Part shown: positions 9,006 through 17,927 of the stretch, piece by piece | Position numbering within the stretch: position 1 is the first letter of the stretch | Layout: each line of letters opens with the position of its first letter | Assembly (NCBI RefSeq): GCF_024701375.2 | Contig: NZ_CP113910.1 | Coordinates: 6,758,001 to 6,822,000 of the forward strand | Direction of reading: 5' to 3' | Origin: Streptomyces sp. KMM 9044 | GTDB lineage: Bacteria; Actinomycetota; Actinomycetes; Streptomycetales; Streptomycetaceae | DNA: 64,000 bases | Notes under the pieces: generated by a model | Seen by the model: the letters and a program-made list of their open reading frames with translations, nothing else | Database searches by the model: none | What the model was told of the DNA's origin: nothing | Position numbers and translations under genes: made by a program

Positions 9006-9836
9006 TCAGCGGCTGCCGTCGAGCAGGACGCGGGCGACCAGGGCGGGGTCGTCGTTCATCGGGACATGGCCGCAGCCGGGCAGCCGGACCAGCCGCGCTC
9101 CAGGGATCGTCTGTTTGGCCCGGACCCCCTGGCGCGGGAGGAGCAGCCGGTCACGGGCGCCCCAGGCGACCGTGACCGGGATGCCGGGCACGTCGTCGGT
9201 GAACCGTACGCCGGTGCCCGCCCGGAGCGTCTCGGTGAAGCCGGTGGCCCCGGCGAGCGCGCAGGTCTCGGCGACCACCGCTTCGGGGGAGCGGCGGCCC
9301 GGACGGGCGTAGACGGTGCTGGTCAGCGCCGCGCGCCCGGCCGCCGAGCGGGCGAGCCGCTCGACCAGGGGCAGCGGCATGCGCTCCGCGATCCGCCGCA
9401 TGCCGATCAGCACGCCGAAGGCGTACCGGCGCTCCGCCGGGGTCCAGAACCCGGCCGGGGACAGTGCGGTGACGGACCGTACGCGCTTCTCACGGCCGAG
9501 CTCCAGGGCCAGCAGACCGCCGAGCGAGTTGCCCGCGACATGGGGCCGGTCGAGTCCCAGCTTCCCGCACAGGGCGACGAGGGCGGCGTTCATGGTGGGC
9601 AGGCCGTGGGTGAGGCCACCCGGCAGCGCCGGGGAGGCGCCGAAACCGGGCAGGTCCACGGCGATCACCTCGCGCTCGGTGGCGAGAACGTCCACGACCG
9701 GGTCCCAGGCCTGGCGGTGATGACCTATGCCGTGCAGCAGGAGCAGCGGTTCGCCGCGGCCCACACGCGCGTAGGACAGGGTCACGGTCTGCGGGCCGTG
9801 CGCAGAGGCGACCCCGAAGGAGACGGTCGCGGACAT
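9006..9836 (-). CDS. Alpha/beta-hydrolase
   Basis: 276 residues with an alpha/beta-hydrolase core: LLLLHGIGHHRQAWD (oxyanion hole), the nucleophile elbow GNSLGGLLALEL with Ser in G-N-S-L-G, and a C-terminal GCGHVPMNDDP bearing the likely catalytic His. The substrate is unknown. The start MSATVSFG is supported by GAGGAG nine bases upstream. It is divergent from the ECF sigma remnant; ECF41-type factors often sit next to small redox or hydrolase genes, so the pair may once have been functionally linked. Confidence 0.88.
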   Translation of the reverse strand: MSATVSFGVASAHGPQTVTLSYARVGRGEPLLLLHGIGHHRQAWDPVVDVLATEREVIAVDLPGFGASPALPGGLTHGLPTMNAALVALCGKLGLDRPHVAGNSLGGLLALELGREKRVRSVTALSPAGFWTPAERRYAFGVLIGMRRIAERMPLPLVERLARSAAGRAALTSTVYARPGRRSPEAVVAETCALAGATGFTETLRAGTGVRFTDDVPGIPVTVAWGARDRLLLPRQGVRAKQTIPGARLVRLPGCGHVPMNDDPALVARVLLDGSR

Positions 9837-10032
9837 GAAGGTGCTCCTCGTCTGGGACTCGCGGTGGGACGCCGCCCGATGCCGTGGACAGCTTGTCAGC
9901 AATCACTACCGACGGGTAGCCCCCGGCGCCCGCTCCCGGACTCCCGCTCCGCGCGGCGTCCGAATCCGCCTGGACACCGCCGCACGGGTCGGCTGGGATG
10001 CAGGGGTGAGCGCCGACAGCGCCGACAGCACC

Positions 10033-10169
10033 AACTCTGTTGCTCAATTGCGGAGAGTGACGCCGGGCTGTCGACGGGGCGCAGGGAACGGGTCTCGCGA
10101 GGAGGCGGTCCGGCCCCGGCCCCTCTCGGATGCGGTGCGCGACCATCCCCCGAATTGAGCAGCAGAGTC
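10033..10169 (+). repeat. MITE-like element, copy 1
   Basis: A ~137-bp segment bounded by terminal inverted repeats: left ACTCTGTTGCTCAATT, right AATTGAGCAGCAGAGTC. Over its whole length it matches, in inverted orientation, the element at 29878-30020 (identity above 90% outside a short indel, by eye). It encodes no transposase. The right end lies six bases before the GTG of the ECF sigma remnant, so the element occupies that gene's leader. Flanks (AGCACC left, GACACC right) share only CACC, so any target duplication here is decayed. Confidence 0.75.
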
Positions 10170-10175
10170 GACACC

Positions 10176-10658
10176 GTGACCAAAGCCTTCGAAGAGCACC
10201 GCCCCGTCCTTCTGGGGGTCGCCTATCGCATGCTCGGCCGGGTGACCGGCGCCGAGGACGTCGTCCAGGAGGCGTGGCGGCGCTGGGCGGGCGGCGACCG
10301 GTCCGAGGTGCGCGAGCCGCGTGCCCACCTGGTGCGCGTCGCCACCCGCCTCGCCCTCGACCGGCTGCGTCAGATCAAGGCGCGGGGCAAGACGTACATC
10401 GGCCCGTGGCTGCCCGAGCCGTACGTCACCGACTTCGGTGACACCGCTTTCGACACCGCCGAGCGGGTGGTGCTCGCCGACTCGGTCTCCCTCGCCGCCC
10501 TCGTCGTCGTGGAGTCGCTGTCCCCGCTGGAGTGCGCGGTGTTCGTCCTGCGGGAGGCGTTCGGGTACCCCTACTCCGACATCGCCGAGGGGCGGGTCCA
10601 GACGGTCTACATCATCCGCAACCCCGACAAGCTGCGCGCGCTGGAGGCCGCCGAGTAG
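10176..10658 (+). pseudogene. Internally deleted ECF41-type sigma factor
   Basis: 160 codons from a GTG. Region 2 is intact (VAYRMLGRVTGAEDVVQEAW), followed by the ECF41 linker motif WLPEP and the beginning of region 4 (LSPLECAVFVLREAFGYPYS). At about 10580-10590 the frame passes directly from DIAE to GRVQTVYIIRNPDKLRALE, which belongs to the extreme C-terminus of ECF41 proteins (NPDKL motif). The region 4 helix-turn-helix and nearly all of the SnoaL-like regulatory domain, including DGGGR, are missing, roughly 130 residues. The frame is kept, so a short protein could be made, but it could not recognise a -35 element. No good ribosome site precedes the GTG. Confidence 0.85.
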
Positions 10659-10675
10659 GGGCCGGCCACCCGCGC

Positions 10676-10708
10676 ACGGGACCCGCGCCGTCCGGCCGTG
10701 GGTCCCGT
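10676..10708 (+). terminator. Hairpin after the ECF sigma remnant
   Basis: ACGGGACCC (10676-10684) pairs with GGGTCCCGT (10700-10708) across a GC-rich loop, 18 bp after the stop codon. Confidence 0.6.
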
Positions 10709-10720
10709 CGTCATGTCCGA

Positions 10721-10755
10721 TTGGTATTGACCAAGGGTGAGGGTCACCATATGGT
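10721..10755 (+). promoter_or_regulatory. Two palindromes upstream of gntR, probable operators
   Basis: TTGGT-ATTG-ACCAA (10721-10734) has the arms and spacing of GntR/HutC sites and resembles the DasR element TGGTCTAGACCA. A second perfect palindrome, ACCATATGGT, lies at 10746-10755. Both precede the GntR gene, so autoregulation is likely. Confidence 0.55.
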
Positions 10756-10830
10756 CGCAGAGAAGTGAAACAACCTTTAATAAACAAGGGCGTTAAAACG
10801 CCACCGGACCCGGCGATCGCGGAGGACAGG

Positions 10831-11592
10831 GTGGGGACCACGCAGTTGGAACCGGTGCCGGAACCGAAGTACTGGCATCTCAGGACCGTGCTCAGCGAGG
10901 CCCTCGACTCGGAGTTCGCGGTGGGCGAGATCCTGCCCAACGAGCGCGATCTGGCCGCTCGCTTCGGCGTCGCCCGTGCCACGCTCCGTCAGGCACTGGA
11001 GCAGCTGGAGCTGGAAGGCAGGCTGCAGCGCCGCCGGGGCGTGGGCACCACCGTCGCTCCGCCGCGCATGGGTGTGTCCCTCGGCACGGCGCAGCACGCC
11101 TGGCCGGGCGGGTCCGACGACGCCTGGCGGGCCGCGGACTGCACGCTCGAAGCACCGCCCGCGGCTGTCGCCGACACCCTGGTGACAGGCCGTGACGAGG
11201 CCGTGCACACCGTGCGGCGGTCCCGGGTCTCACAGGGGCAGCCCGTTGCCGCCGAGCTTCTGTACATCCCCGCCTCCTCGGTGCCCGACCTCTCCGCCAT
11301 CGACGCCCCATCGGGGGCGGCCCGCGCGCGTGCGGTGCTGCGCGAACTGCAGCACCTGGAACTGGAGCGGCACGAGAACGCGGTGGAACTCGGCTCCGCA
11401 CGCGCGAACGACGCCAAGGAACTGGACCGCCTGCCGGGCGCGCCCGTCCTCGTCGTCACCACCCGCTTCATCGCACGGGGCCGCGTCGCCGCGCTCTCCG
11501 TGGCCACCTACCGCGCGGACACCTGCCGGCTGACCTTCGGCGACTTCGGAGGTGTGGAGATCCACCACGGCCCCGAGCGCCGCGCCTCCTGA
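10831..11592 (+). CDS. GntR family regulator, HutC/UTRA type
   Basis: 253 residues: an N-terminal winged helix (LPNERDLAARFGVARATLRQ, then LELEGRLQRRRGVGT) and a UTRA effector domain (VRRSRVSQGQPVAAELLYIP, then the final beta strands). UTRA regulators typically sense sugar phosphates, amino sugars or histidine-related compounds. The start is GTG at 10831, with GGAGG at 10821-10825; the frame stays open upstream to an ATG at 10765, but that stretch is AT-rich and non-conserved. Operator-like palindromes lie upstream. The neighbouring ROK regulator is also of a sugar-responsive type, but the target genes are not in this window. Confidence 0.9.
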   Translation: MGTTQLEPVPEPKYWHLRTVLSEALDSEFAVGEILPNERDLAARFGVARATLRQALEQLELEGRLQRRRGVGTTVAPPRMGVSLGTAQHAWPGGSDDAWRAADCTLEAPPAAVADTLVTGRDEAVHTVRRSRVSQGQPVAAELLYIPASSVPDLSAIDAPSGAARARAVLRELQHLELERHENAVELGSARANDAKELDRLPGAPVLVVTTRFIARGRVAALSVATYRADTCRLTFGDFGGVEIHHGPERRAS

Positions 11593-11750
11593 GCTTCGGC
11601 GTCTTCGGGCGCCGACGGCGGGTCACGGGACGTGTGCTGCCGGCGGGGCGAGCGCCGAGGGCCGGGGGCGAGGGCCGGCGACGGGGCACACCGGCCCCGA
11701 CGGTGCCAGGCCCGCCCGGGACGCGTGGCGCCACGTGGGCGGTGCGCCGC

Positions 11751-12908
11751 CTACCGGCGGGCCGTCACCGTGCCCTCCACCGCGAAGAGTTGCTCCTCCA
11801 CATGGTCCAGGGCGAGACGCACCGCGCCCGTCGCCACCGCCGCCTCCCCGAGGCGGGACAGGGCGACTCTCGGCGGACGCAGGCAGTAGCGGGCCAGCTC
11901 GCGTCGCAACGGTTCCAGTACGCCGTCCAGTCCGGCCGCCCAGCCGCCGATCACGACGAGTTCCGGGTCCAGGGCCAGCACCAGCGCGGCCACGTCGTGG
12001 ACCAGCCGCTGGATGAAGCGGTCCATGGCCGCGAGAGCCCGTTTGTCGCCCTCGCGGGCCTGGGCGAAGACCTCGGCCACCGCTTGTTCGTCGAGCGGAT
12101 GTAACGGCTCGTCCGTGGTCGACAGCAGCTTCTCGGGGGTCGCCTCGCGGCCCAGCAGATGCAGCGCGCCGATCTCACCGGCCGCCCCGCCGTACCCCCG
12201 GTGCAGCCGCCCCCCGATCAGTGAACCGGCGCCCGGACTCAGTCCCGCCAGCACGAACACCACGTCGTCGGTCCCGGTGGCGACGCCCTTCCAATGCTCG
12301 GCCACGACTGCCGCGTTGGCGTCGTTCTCGACCAGCACCGGACAGTTGAAGGACCGGCTCAGCCGCTCGCCCAGATCCAGCCCCGTCCACCCGGGCAGCG
12401 CCGTGCCCAGCCGTACGGTGCCGTCCGCCTCGACGATCCCGGGCGTCCCCACACCCACGGCCCGCAGCGAGTCGCGCGGTACGCCGGCCCGGCGCAGCAG
12501 CTCGGCGACGGCGGCGCGCAGCCGTTCCAGCCGCTCGTCGGCACCGGCGCTCTCCCCGACGTCCTTGGAGTGGGCGCCGATCATCCGGCCGTCCAGGTCG
12601 GCCAGCAGCGCCGCCACCCGGTGCGGCCCGATCTCCAGGCCCAGCAGATGGCCGGCCTCCGCCCGGAACCGGAACCTCCGCGCCGGCCGCCCCTGGCGCC
12701 GCGCCGCCCCCTCCTCCGTTGCCTTCTCCACGACGAGGCCCGCCTCGATCAGCCCCTCGACAACGCCCTCGACGGTGGGCCGCGACAGCCCCGTCACCCT
12801 GGTGACCTCGGTCAGCGTCGCGCAGTCCGTGGCCCGCAGTGCGTGCAGCACCACCGCGGAGTTGATCCTCCGCAGCAGCGAGGGATCCCCGCCGGTCAGC
12901 CGACTCAC
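11751..12908 (-). CDS. ROK family transcriptional regulator (NagC/XylR type)
   Basis: 385 residues. The N-terminal helix-turn-helix (LTEVTRVTGLSRPTVEGVVE) is followed by a ROK sugar-kinase-like domain with the ATP-site-like GVGTPGIVEADGT, NDANAAVVAEHW and GIGVG-like loops. The usual zinc-binding CxCGxxGC motif is absent (GEIGALHLLG in the corresponding part), so this is a divergent ROK regulator without the metal site. Start GTG at 12908 is preceded by GGAGG. It is convergent with the GntR gene; IS insertion lies about 200 bp upstream of its start. Confidence 0.88.
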   Translation of the reverse strand: MSRLTGGDPSLLRRINSAVVLHALRATDCATLTEVTRVTGLSRPTVEGVVEGLIEAGLVVEKATEEGAARRQGRPARRFRFRAEAGHLLGLEIGPHRVAALLADLDGRMIGAHSKDVGESAGADERLERLRAAVAELLRRAGVPRDSLRAVGVGTPGIVEADGTVRLGTALPGWTGLDLGERLSRSFNCPVLVENDANAAVVAEHWKGVATGTDDVVFVLAGLSPGAGSLIGGRLHRGYGGAAGEIGALHLLGREATPEKLLSTTDEPLHPLDEQAVAEVFAQAREGDKRALAAMDRFIQRLVHDVAALVLALDPELVVIGGWAAGLDGVLEPLRRELARYCLRPPRVALSRLGEAAVATGAVRLALDHVEEQLFAVEGTVTARR

Positions 12909-13113
12909 CGTCCGTCCTCCCAGCTCGTGCGCGTGTGGGGCGGATCGTACTCGGCGCGGTGGGCCCCGGTGACCACCGGGCACGACCACCTCCGGCCCAC
13001 GACCGGAGCCCGCCGCAGCCCGCCCGGCCGTTCACACGCCCCGTCCCGGACAATCCGTCCCACGCAGGTCGGCTCCGACGCGCCCGCCTCACCCGGACGC
13101 CGTCCGTGGGCGG

Positions 13114-14495
13114 GGGTGTGTCAATTTAACGGCTGGTCTTGGTTGTTGAGGTTCAGTTGTTGGCCGGGGTGAGCCGGCCCTCGAAAGCGGTCTGGAAGGC
13201 GTTGAGTGGCGCCTTCCAGCGCATGGTCCACCGCTTGCGGCCCTTGCCGCCCGGGTCCAGGCTCATCAGCGCCGTGTAGACGCACTTGAGGGCCGCGGCC
13301 CCGTCGGGGAAGGGGAAGTGGCCGCGGGCGCGGACGGCCTTGCGGATGCGGGCGTTGACGGACTCGATCGCGTTCGTCGAGCAGATCACCCTCGCGGATC
13401 TCGACGTCGAAGGAGAGGAAGGGGACGAACTCGGCCCAGGCGTTCTCCCAGAGCCGGATGACCGCCGGATACTTCTTGCCCCAGGCTTCCTGGAACTCGC
13501 TGAACCGCCCGGTCGCGGCGGCCTCGCTCGGGGCCGTGTGGACGGGCTTGAGCGCCCTGGCCATCCTGTCCCGGTCCTGACGGGCCGCATGCCGGAAGCT
13601 GTTCCTCAGCAGGTGAACGACGCAAGTCCGGACAACCGCTCGAGGCCGGAGTGTCTCCACGGCCTCGGGCAGGCCCTTCAGCCCGTCGCAGACCAGCATC
13701 AGGACGTCGTCAACACCCCTGTCCTCGAGGTCCGTGAACACGCTCAGCCAGCACTTCGCGCCCTCGCCTCCGTCACCGGCCCAGATCCCCAGGATGCCCC
13801 GGTGCCCCTCGGCCGTGACCACCATCACAACGTAGATCGGACGGTTCGCCACCTGCCCGTCCCGGATCCTCACGTCGATCGCGTCCACGAACAGCACCGG
13901 ACAGACGCGGTCCGGCGGCCGGTTGGACCATTCCGCCATCCCGTCCACCACCTTGCCCGTGATCGTGGAAACCGTGGCCTTGGACACGCTCGCGCCGTAG
14001 ACCTCGGCCAGGTGCGCGGAGATCTCACCGCGCGTCAGCCCCTTCACGGACAAAGACAACACCGTCCCGCCCACGCCGGACAGGCACCGCTGCCGCTTCT
14101 TGACGATGGCCGGCCCGAACGCCCCCGCCACATCCCGGGAAACCTCCACCCCGACCGGACCGACATCGGTCGGCACCGTCTTCACCCGGGCCCCGCTGCG
14201 GGAGTTGCCGCCGCCCCGGCCCCCGGCGTCGTGCTTCTCGTGGCCGAGGCGATCGGTGATCCCGCCCTCCCCCAGAGCGGACTCCAGGACCCGCTCGGTC
14301 AACTGCTGGAGCAGCCCGCCCTCCCCAGCCGACTGCAGCCCCTCGCTGCGGGCCCGGTCCACGAGCATCGCAACCAACTGCTCATCACTCGCCGGCACGG
14401 CCACCACCGGCTCGCTGCCCGGTATCCGCTCGATGGTGATGTCGCCCATCTGGCGTCTCCTCGATCATCGGATCCGCCGTTCATTGAACACTCCC
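13114..14495 (-). mobile_element. IS256 (Mutator) family insertion sequence
   Basis: About 1.38 kb bounded by imperfect ~25-bp inverted ends: GGGTGTGTCAATTTAACGGC at the left, and GGGAGTGTTCAATGAACGGC read inward from the right. The internal gene is an IS256-type transposase carrying a frameshift. No obvious target duplication was found next to these ends (GTGGGCGG and GGTACCGG), so the exact ends may differ by a few bases, or a flank has been deleted since insertion. Confidence 0.85.
13153..14449 (-). pseudogene. IS256-type transposase, frameshifted near its C-terminus
   Basis: From MGDITIERIPGSEPVVAV the protein shows the Mutator DDE layout: VLFVDAIDVRIRDGQV (first Asp), VLMLVCDGLKGLPEAV (second Asp), CVVHLLRNSF, and an expected final Glu in STNAIESVNARIRK. 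One extra G (C-run at 13389-13391) puts that last segment out of frame; the original frame resumes as VICSTNAIESVN and ends at 13153. Without correction the 442-residue product lacks the catalytic Glu helix and reads through to 13121. A sequencing error in a short homopolymer cannot be excluded. Confidence 0.85.
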
Positions 14496-14705
14496 GGTAC
14501 CGGCGTAGAACTTCAGGACATCTTCGGGGATCTCGACGATCGCTTCGCCCTCGGGGACCGGGCCGAGGTCGGCGAGTGTCTGAGGGTCGGTCACGACCCC
14601 CCCTTGGGCGATGTAGGTCTTACGGTCGGTGCGGTCGGTCGCGAAGAGCGTCGGCGACTGGCCCACCTGCGATTCCGGGTCCTTGCCGAGGAACTGAGCG
14701 CGCAT
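14481..14705 (-). CDS. Small conserved hypothetical protein, tail altered by the IS
   Basis: 74 residues beginning MRAQFLGKDPESQVGQSPTL, preceded by AAGGAG six bases before the ATG. Proteins that start this way are small Streptomyces hypotheticals, often close to XRE regulators; no function is known. The last codons (AGTGTTCAATGA, coding SVQ-stop) lie inside the right end of the IS256 element, so the mobile element supplies the stop codon and has replaced the native C-terminus. Confidence 0.7.
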   Translation of the reverse strand: MRAQFLGKDPESQVGQSPTLFATDRTDRKTYIAQGGVVTDPQTLADLGPVPEGEAIVEIPEDVLKFYAGTGSVQ

Positions 14706-14847
14706 GGCTCTCCTTGCTCGAATGGACGAGAAACTTTCTCGGTGCCATCGCGCCGACCTTCCCGAGGGGTGGTCAAGGGGGCGACGAGTGCACGCCCAAC
14801 CGTCAGCCAGGGGTGAGGCTAGCTCCGCGTAGATCATCCCTGGGACG

Positions 14848-15045
14848 TCAGGGGGGAAGCGGGGTGATCGACCGCTGCACTGCTGCAAGATCATCTGTTT
14901 GGATCGGTCGCACTTCCCTGCGGCCTTGCAGGCTGCGCCTGACGCTCGGGGTCGGCGTGGCGTGGGCCCTGAGCTGCACAAACGCCCCTGTCGAAAGATC
15001 GACTAGGAGTGTCCGGCCCGGATGTCGGGCGGCGAAGTGGATCAT
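14848..15045 (-). CDS. Short uncharacterised ORF, weakly supported
   Basis: 65 codons starting MIHFAARHPGRTLLVDLSTG. There is no clear ribosome site. Codon use is less G/C-biased than in neighbouring genes (CTA, CTT, TTT, ACA), suggesting foreign origin. It begins where the mug pseudogene sequence is cut off. It could be a real small gene, a fragment of a longer one, or chance. The flanking stretch 14706-14847 shows nothing else recognisable. Confidence 0.25.
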   Translation of the reverse strand: MIHFAARHPGRTLLVDLSTGAFVQLRAHATPTPSVRRSLQGRREVRPIQTDDLAAVQRSITPLPP

Positions 15046-15548
15046 GGTCGAGGGGTAGTTGTAACCGCATTGAGACCGCTCGGGTTCGGCAGGACCCACC
15101 CACGCGTGTCGCCGATCGTCCGTGCCTGCGGCCCCACCTTCGCCCCGCGGTCGTCGAACGCGACCCGGTATGCGGTGACCTCCAGGACGGCCAGCCACCG
15201 CGGACGGAGCCGAGCCACCTTCAGGGCGAGCAGCCGCTTTCCCTCCCGGTACTCCCCGACGCTCACCTCGTCGGCCCGCGCGGTCGCCCGCGTCACGACA
15301 TTGGTGATGCCGAGCCCGTACGACAGCAGCTCCTCCTGCTCGGACGGCGCCGGCAGCCTCGGCGTGAAGCCGGAGCGGTGCAGGGCCGGTCAGAAGCGGT
15401 TGCCGGGGCGGGCGAAGTCGTGGCCCGTCGCGGCCGTCATCAGGCCCGGGTTGATGCCGCAGAACAGCACGTGCAGGCCGTCCGCGGCCACGTCCGGCAC
15501 CAGCCGGTCGCGGGCGGCCCGCAACTCCTCCGGGGTGAAGCGCGTCAG
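15042..15548 (-). pseudogene. mug: Mismatch-specific uracil-DNA glycosylase (Mug), broken
   Basis: Reading leftward from the purB stop, the translation follows Mug: [44 protein letters not shown], then TGA at 15390-15392 where the family has Trp (NRFWPALHRSGF), then LHRSGFTPRL, GITNVV, VGPQARTIGDTRGWVLPNPS and GLNA. After GLNA (about 15066) similarity stops abruptly and the usual C-terminal helix is missing. The gene therefore has a nonsense codon plus a 3' truncation at the border of the mobile region. Mug removes uracil or ethenocytosine from mismatches; activity is presumably lost here. Confidence 0.85.
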
Positions 15549-16993
15549 AGGATCGCCCCCGGGGTGTACCCGGCGGCCTCCGGGTGCCGCTTGACGATCT
15601 CGTCGATACGGCCCACGACTGCGGCGACCTGGGCGCTCGCGGCACCCGTGAAGGACAGCTTGTCCGCCATCAGCGCGTCCAGCGCGGGCCGGTCGAGCGG
15701 GATCCGCTCGTCGGCCGCGAGCTTGTCGAGCAGGTCGTTGCGCTCGGCGCCCTGCTCCCGCATCGCGAGGGCCGTGGCGACGGCGTTCTCCTTGATCGCC
15801 TCGTGCGCGGCCTCACGGCCGACACCCGCGCGCACCGCACCCATCAGCACCTTGGTGGTGGCCAGGAACGGCAGGTAGCGGTCCAGTTCCCGGGCGACGA
15901 CCGCCGGGAACGCACCGAACTCGTCGAGCACCGTCAGGAACGTCTCCAGCAGTCCGTCGAGCGCGAAGAACGCGTCGGGAAGCGCCACCCGGCGCACCAC
16001 CGAGCAGGACACGTCGCCCTCGTTCCACTGGTCGCCCGCCAGTTCCCCGGTCATCGATGCGTAACCGCGCAGGATCACCATCAGGCCGTTGACGCGTTCG
16101 CAGGAACGGGTGTTCATCTTGTGCGGCATCGCCGACGAGCCGACCTGGCCCGGCTTGAAGCCCTCGGTGACCAGCTCGTGCCCGGCCATCAGCCGGACCG
16201 TCTTCGCCAGCGACGAGGGTGCCGCCGCCAGTTGCACCAGCGCGGTCACCACCTCGTAGTCCAGCGACCGCGGGTAGACCTGGCCGACCGAGATGAACGC
16301 CTCGGCGAAGCCCAGGTGCCCGGCGACCCGCCGCTCCAGCTCCGCGAGCCGGTCCGCGTCGCCGCCCAGCAGGTCCAGCATGTCCTGCGCCGTACCGACC
16401 GGGCCCTTGATGCCCCGCAGCGGATAGCGGCCCAGCAGCTCCTCCAGCCGGCCGTACGCGACGAGCAGTTCGTCGGCGGCGGTGGCGAAACGCTTGCCGA
16501 GGGTGGTGGCCTGGGCCGCCACGTTGTGCGAGCGGCCGGCCATGACCAGCTCGCCGTACTCACCGGCCAGCTTGCCGAGCCGGGCCAGCACCGCCACCGT
16601 ACGGCCGCGCATCAGCTCCAGCGACAGCCGGACCTGCAGCTGCTCCACGTTCTCGGTGAGGTCGCGGGAGGTCATTCCCTTGTGCACGTGCTCATGCCCG
16701 GCGAGGTCGTTGAACTCCTCGATCCGCGCCTTCACATCGTGTCGGGTGACCCTCTCGCGCTCCGCGACAGAGGCCAGGTCGACCTGGTCGAGGACCCGCT
16801 CGTAGTCGGCGATCGCCGACTCCGGCACCTCGACGCCGAGGTCCTTCTGCGCCCGCAGCACGGCGAGCCAGAGCTGCCGCTCGAGCCTCACCTTCTGCTC
16901 GGGGGACCAGAGCGTGGCGAGTTCGGCGGAGGCGTAACGTCCGGCGAGGACGTTCGGGATACGGGGCTTGGCGGGCTCAGCAGTCACGTGCAC
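15545..16993 (-). CDS. purB: Adenylosuccinate lyase
   Basis: Up to 482 residues. The fumarase/aspartase-superfamily signature [17 protein letters not shown] is present, together with [16 protein letters not shown] and [17 protein letters not shown] carrying the catalytic His residues. PurB splits SAICAR and adenylosuccinate, releasing fumarate, in purine synthesis. Two GTG starts are possible (16993 and 16987); the second gives the more usual N-terminus [14 protein letters not shown]. The next gene downstream, a broken mug, begins within a few bases of the purB stop. Confidence 0.97.
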   Translation of the reverse strand: MHVTAEPAKPRIPNVLAGRYASAELATLWSPEQKVRLERQLWLAVLRAQKDLGVEVPESAIADYERVLDQVDLASVAERERVTRHDVKARIEEFNDLAGHEHVHKGMTSRDLTENVEQLQVRLSLELMRGRTVAVLARLGKLAGEYGELVMAGRSHNVAAQATTLGKRFATAADELLVAYGRLEELLGRYPLRGIKGPVGTAQDMLDLLGGDADRLAELERRVAGHLGFAEAFISVGQVYPRSLDYEVVTALVQLAAAPSSLAKTVRLMAGHELVTEGFKPGQVGSSAMPHKMNTRSCERVNGLMVILRGYASMTGELAGDQWNEGDVSCSVVRRVALPDAFFALDGLLETFLTVLDEFGAFPAVVARELDRYLPFLATTKVLMGAVRAGVGREAAHEAIKENAVATALAMREQGAERNDLLDKLAADERIPLDRPALDALMADKLSFTGAASAQVAAVVGRIDEIVKRHPEAAGYTPGAIL

Positions 16994-17072
16994 GGAGTTT
17001 ACTGGTGATTCGTGCAGGCCGGTGTCACGGGGTGATCTGGAGGAAGCTACGGGGCGAGGCGGCGGCCCGCCG

Positions 17073-17849
17073 TCACCGCAGGTCGTACGGCAGCAGCTCG
17101 GGGCGCTTCGGCGGGAGGCCGTCGCCCGAGGAACGGCCGGTGAGGCGGCGGCCGATCCACGGCAGCAGGTACCGCCGGGCGAACCGGGCGTCCGCGGCCC
17201 GCCGCTCCGTCCAGCCGGGCGGCAGCGAGGCCGGCGGAGGCAGCTGCCACTCGGGATCCTCGGGCGGGTAGCCCAGGGCCTGCCACACGGCTTCCGCGAC
17301 CCTGCGGTGCCCGTCTCCGGTCAGATGCAGCCGGTCCACGTCCCACAGTCGCTGATCGCCGAGCGAGGGCACCCCGTACAGGTCGACGACCAGCGCGCCG
17401 TGCCGCCGGGCCAGCTCGTCGACACAGGTGAACAGCGCCTCCATGCGCGGCCGGAACCGCTCCTGCACGGGGCCCTGGCGGGCCGGGCTGCGCATCAGCA
17501 CCAACTGCTTGCAGTGCGGGGCCAGCCGCTCCACCGCCTCGGTCAGCAGATCCCGCACCATGACCATGTCGCACTTGGGCCGCAGTGTGTCGTTCAGTCC
17601 GCCGACCAGGGTGACCACGTCGGCCCGCATGGCTGCCGCCGCGTCCACCTGCTCACCGACGATCTGCCGGATCAGCTTGCCGCGCACCGCGAGATTGGCG
17701 TACCGGAAGCCGGGCGCGACGGCCGCCATCCGCGCGGCGAGGAGGTCGGCCCACCCCCGGTACGTGCCGTCGGGCAGCAGGTCCGACATGCCCTCGGTGA
17801 AGGAGTCGCCGACCGCGACCAGGCTGGTGTGCGTGGGGTTCGTCTGCAT
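17073..17849 (-). CDS. SGNH/GDSL hydrolase
   Basis: 258 residues with the four SGNH blocks: VAVGDSFTEGM (Ser), NLAVRGKLIRQ (Gly region), VTLVGGLNDTLRP (Asn), and DVDRLHLTGDGHRRVAE (Asp and His). No signal peptide is visible, so it is probably an intracellular esterase/lipase. The substrate is unknown. It sits between purB and the CNNM pair, on the same strand, with gaps large enough for its own promoter. Confidence 0.9.
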   Translation of the reverse strand: MQTNPTHTSLVAVGDSFTEGMSDLLPDGTYRGWADLLAARMAAVAPGFRYANLAVRGKLIRQIVGEQVDAAAAMRADVVTLVGGLNDTLRPKCDMVMVRDLLTEAVERLAPHCKQLVLMRSPARQGPVQERFRPRMEALFTCVDELARRHGALVVDLYGVPSLGDQRLWDVDRLHLTGDGHRRVAEAVWQALGYPPEDPEWQLPPPASLPPGWTERRAADARFARRYLLPWIGRRLTGRSSGDGLPPKRPELLPYDLR

Positions 17850-17927
17850 GGCGCCAGAGATGATATCCCGTGCACATACCCGCCGGTCGGTCGGCTCCCT
17901 CCCTGCTCGGAGCCGTCCGGGCCCCGC

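Noticed and set aside
8895..10175. Long plus-strand frame leading into the ECF sigma remnant
   Set aside because: It is antisense to the alpha/beta-hydrolase and passes through the MITE-like element; conserved sigma sequence begins only at the GTG at 10176.
13106..14503. Target-site duplication for the IS256-type element
   Set aside because: GTGGGCGG and GGTACCGG do not match; no 8-9 bp duplication is visible at nearby offsets.
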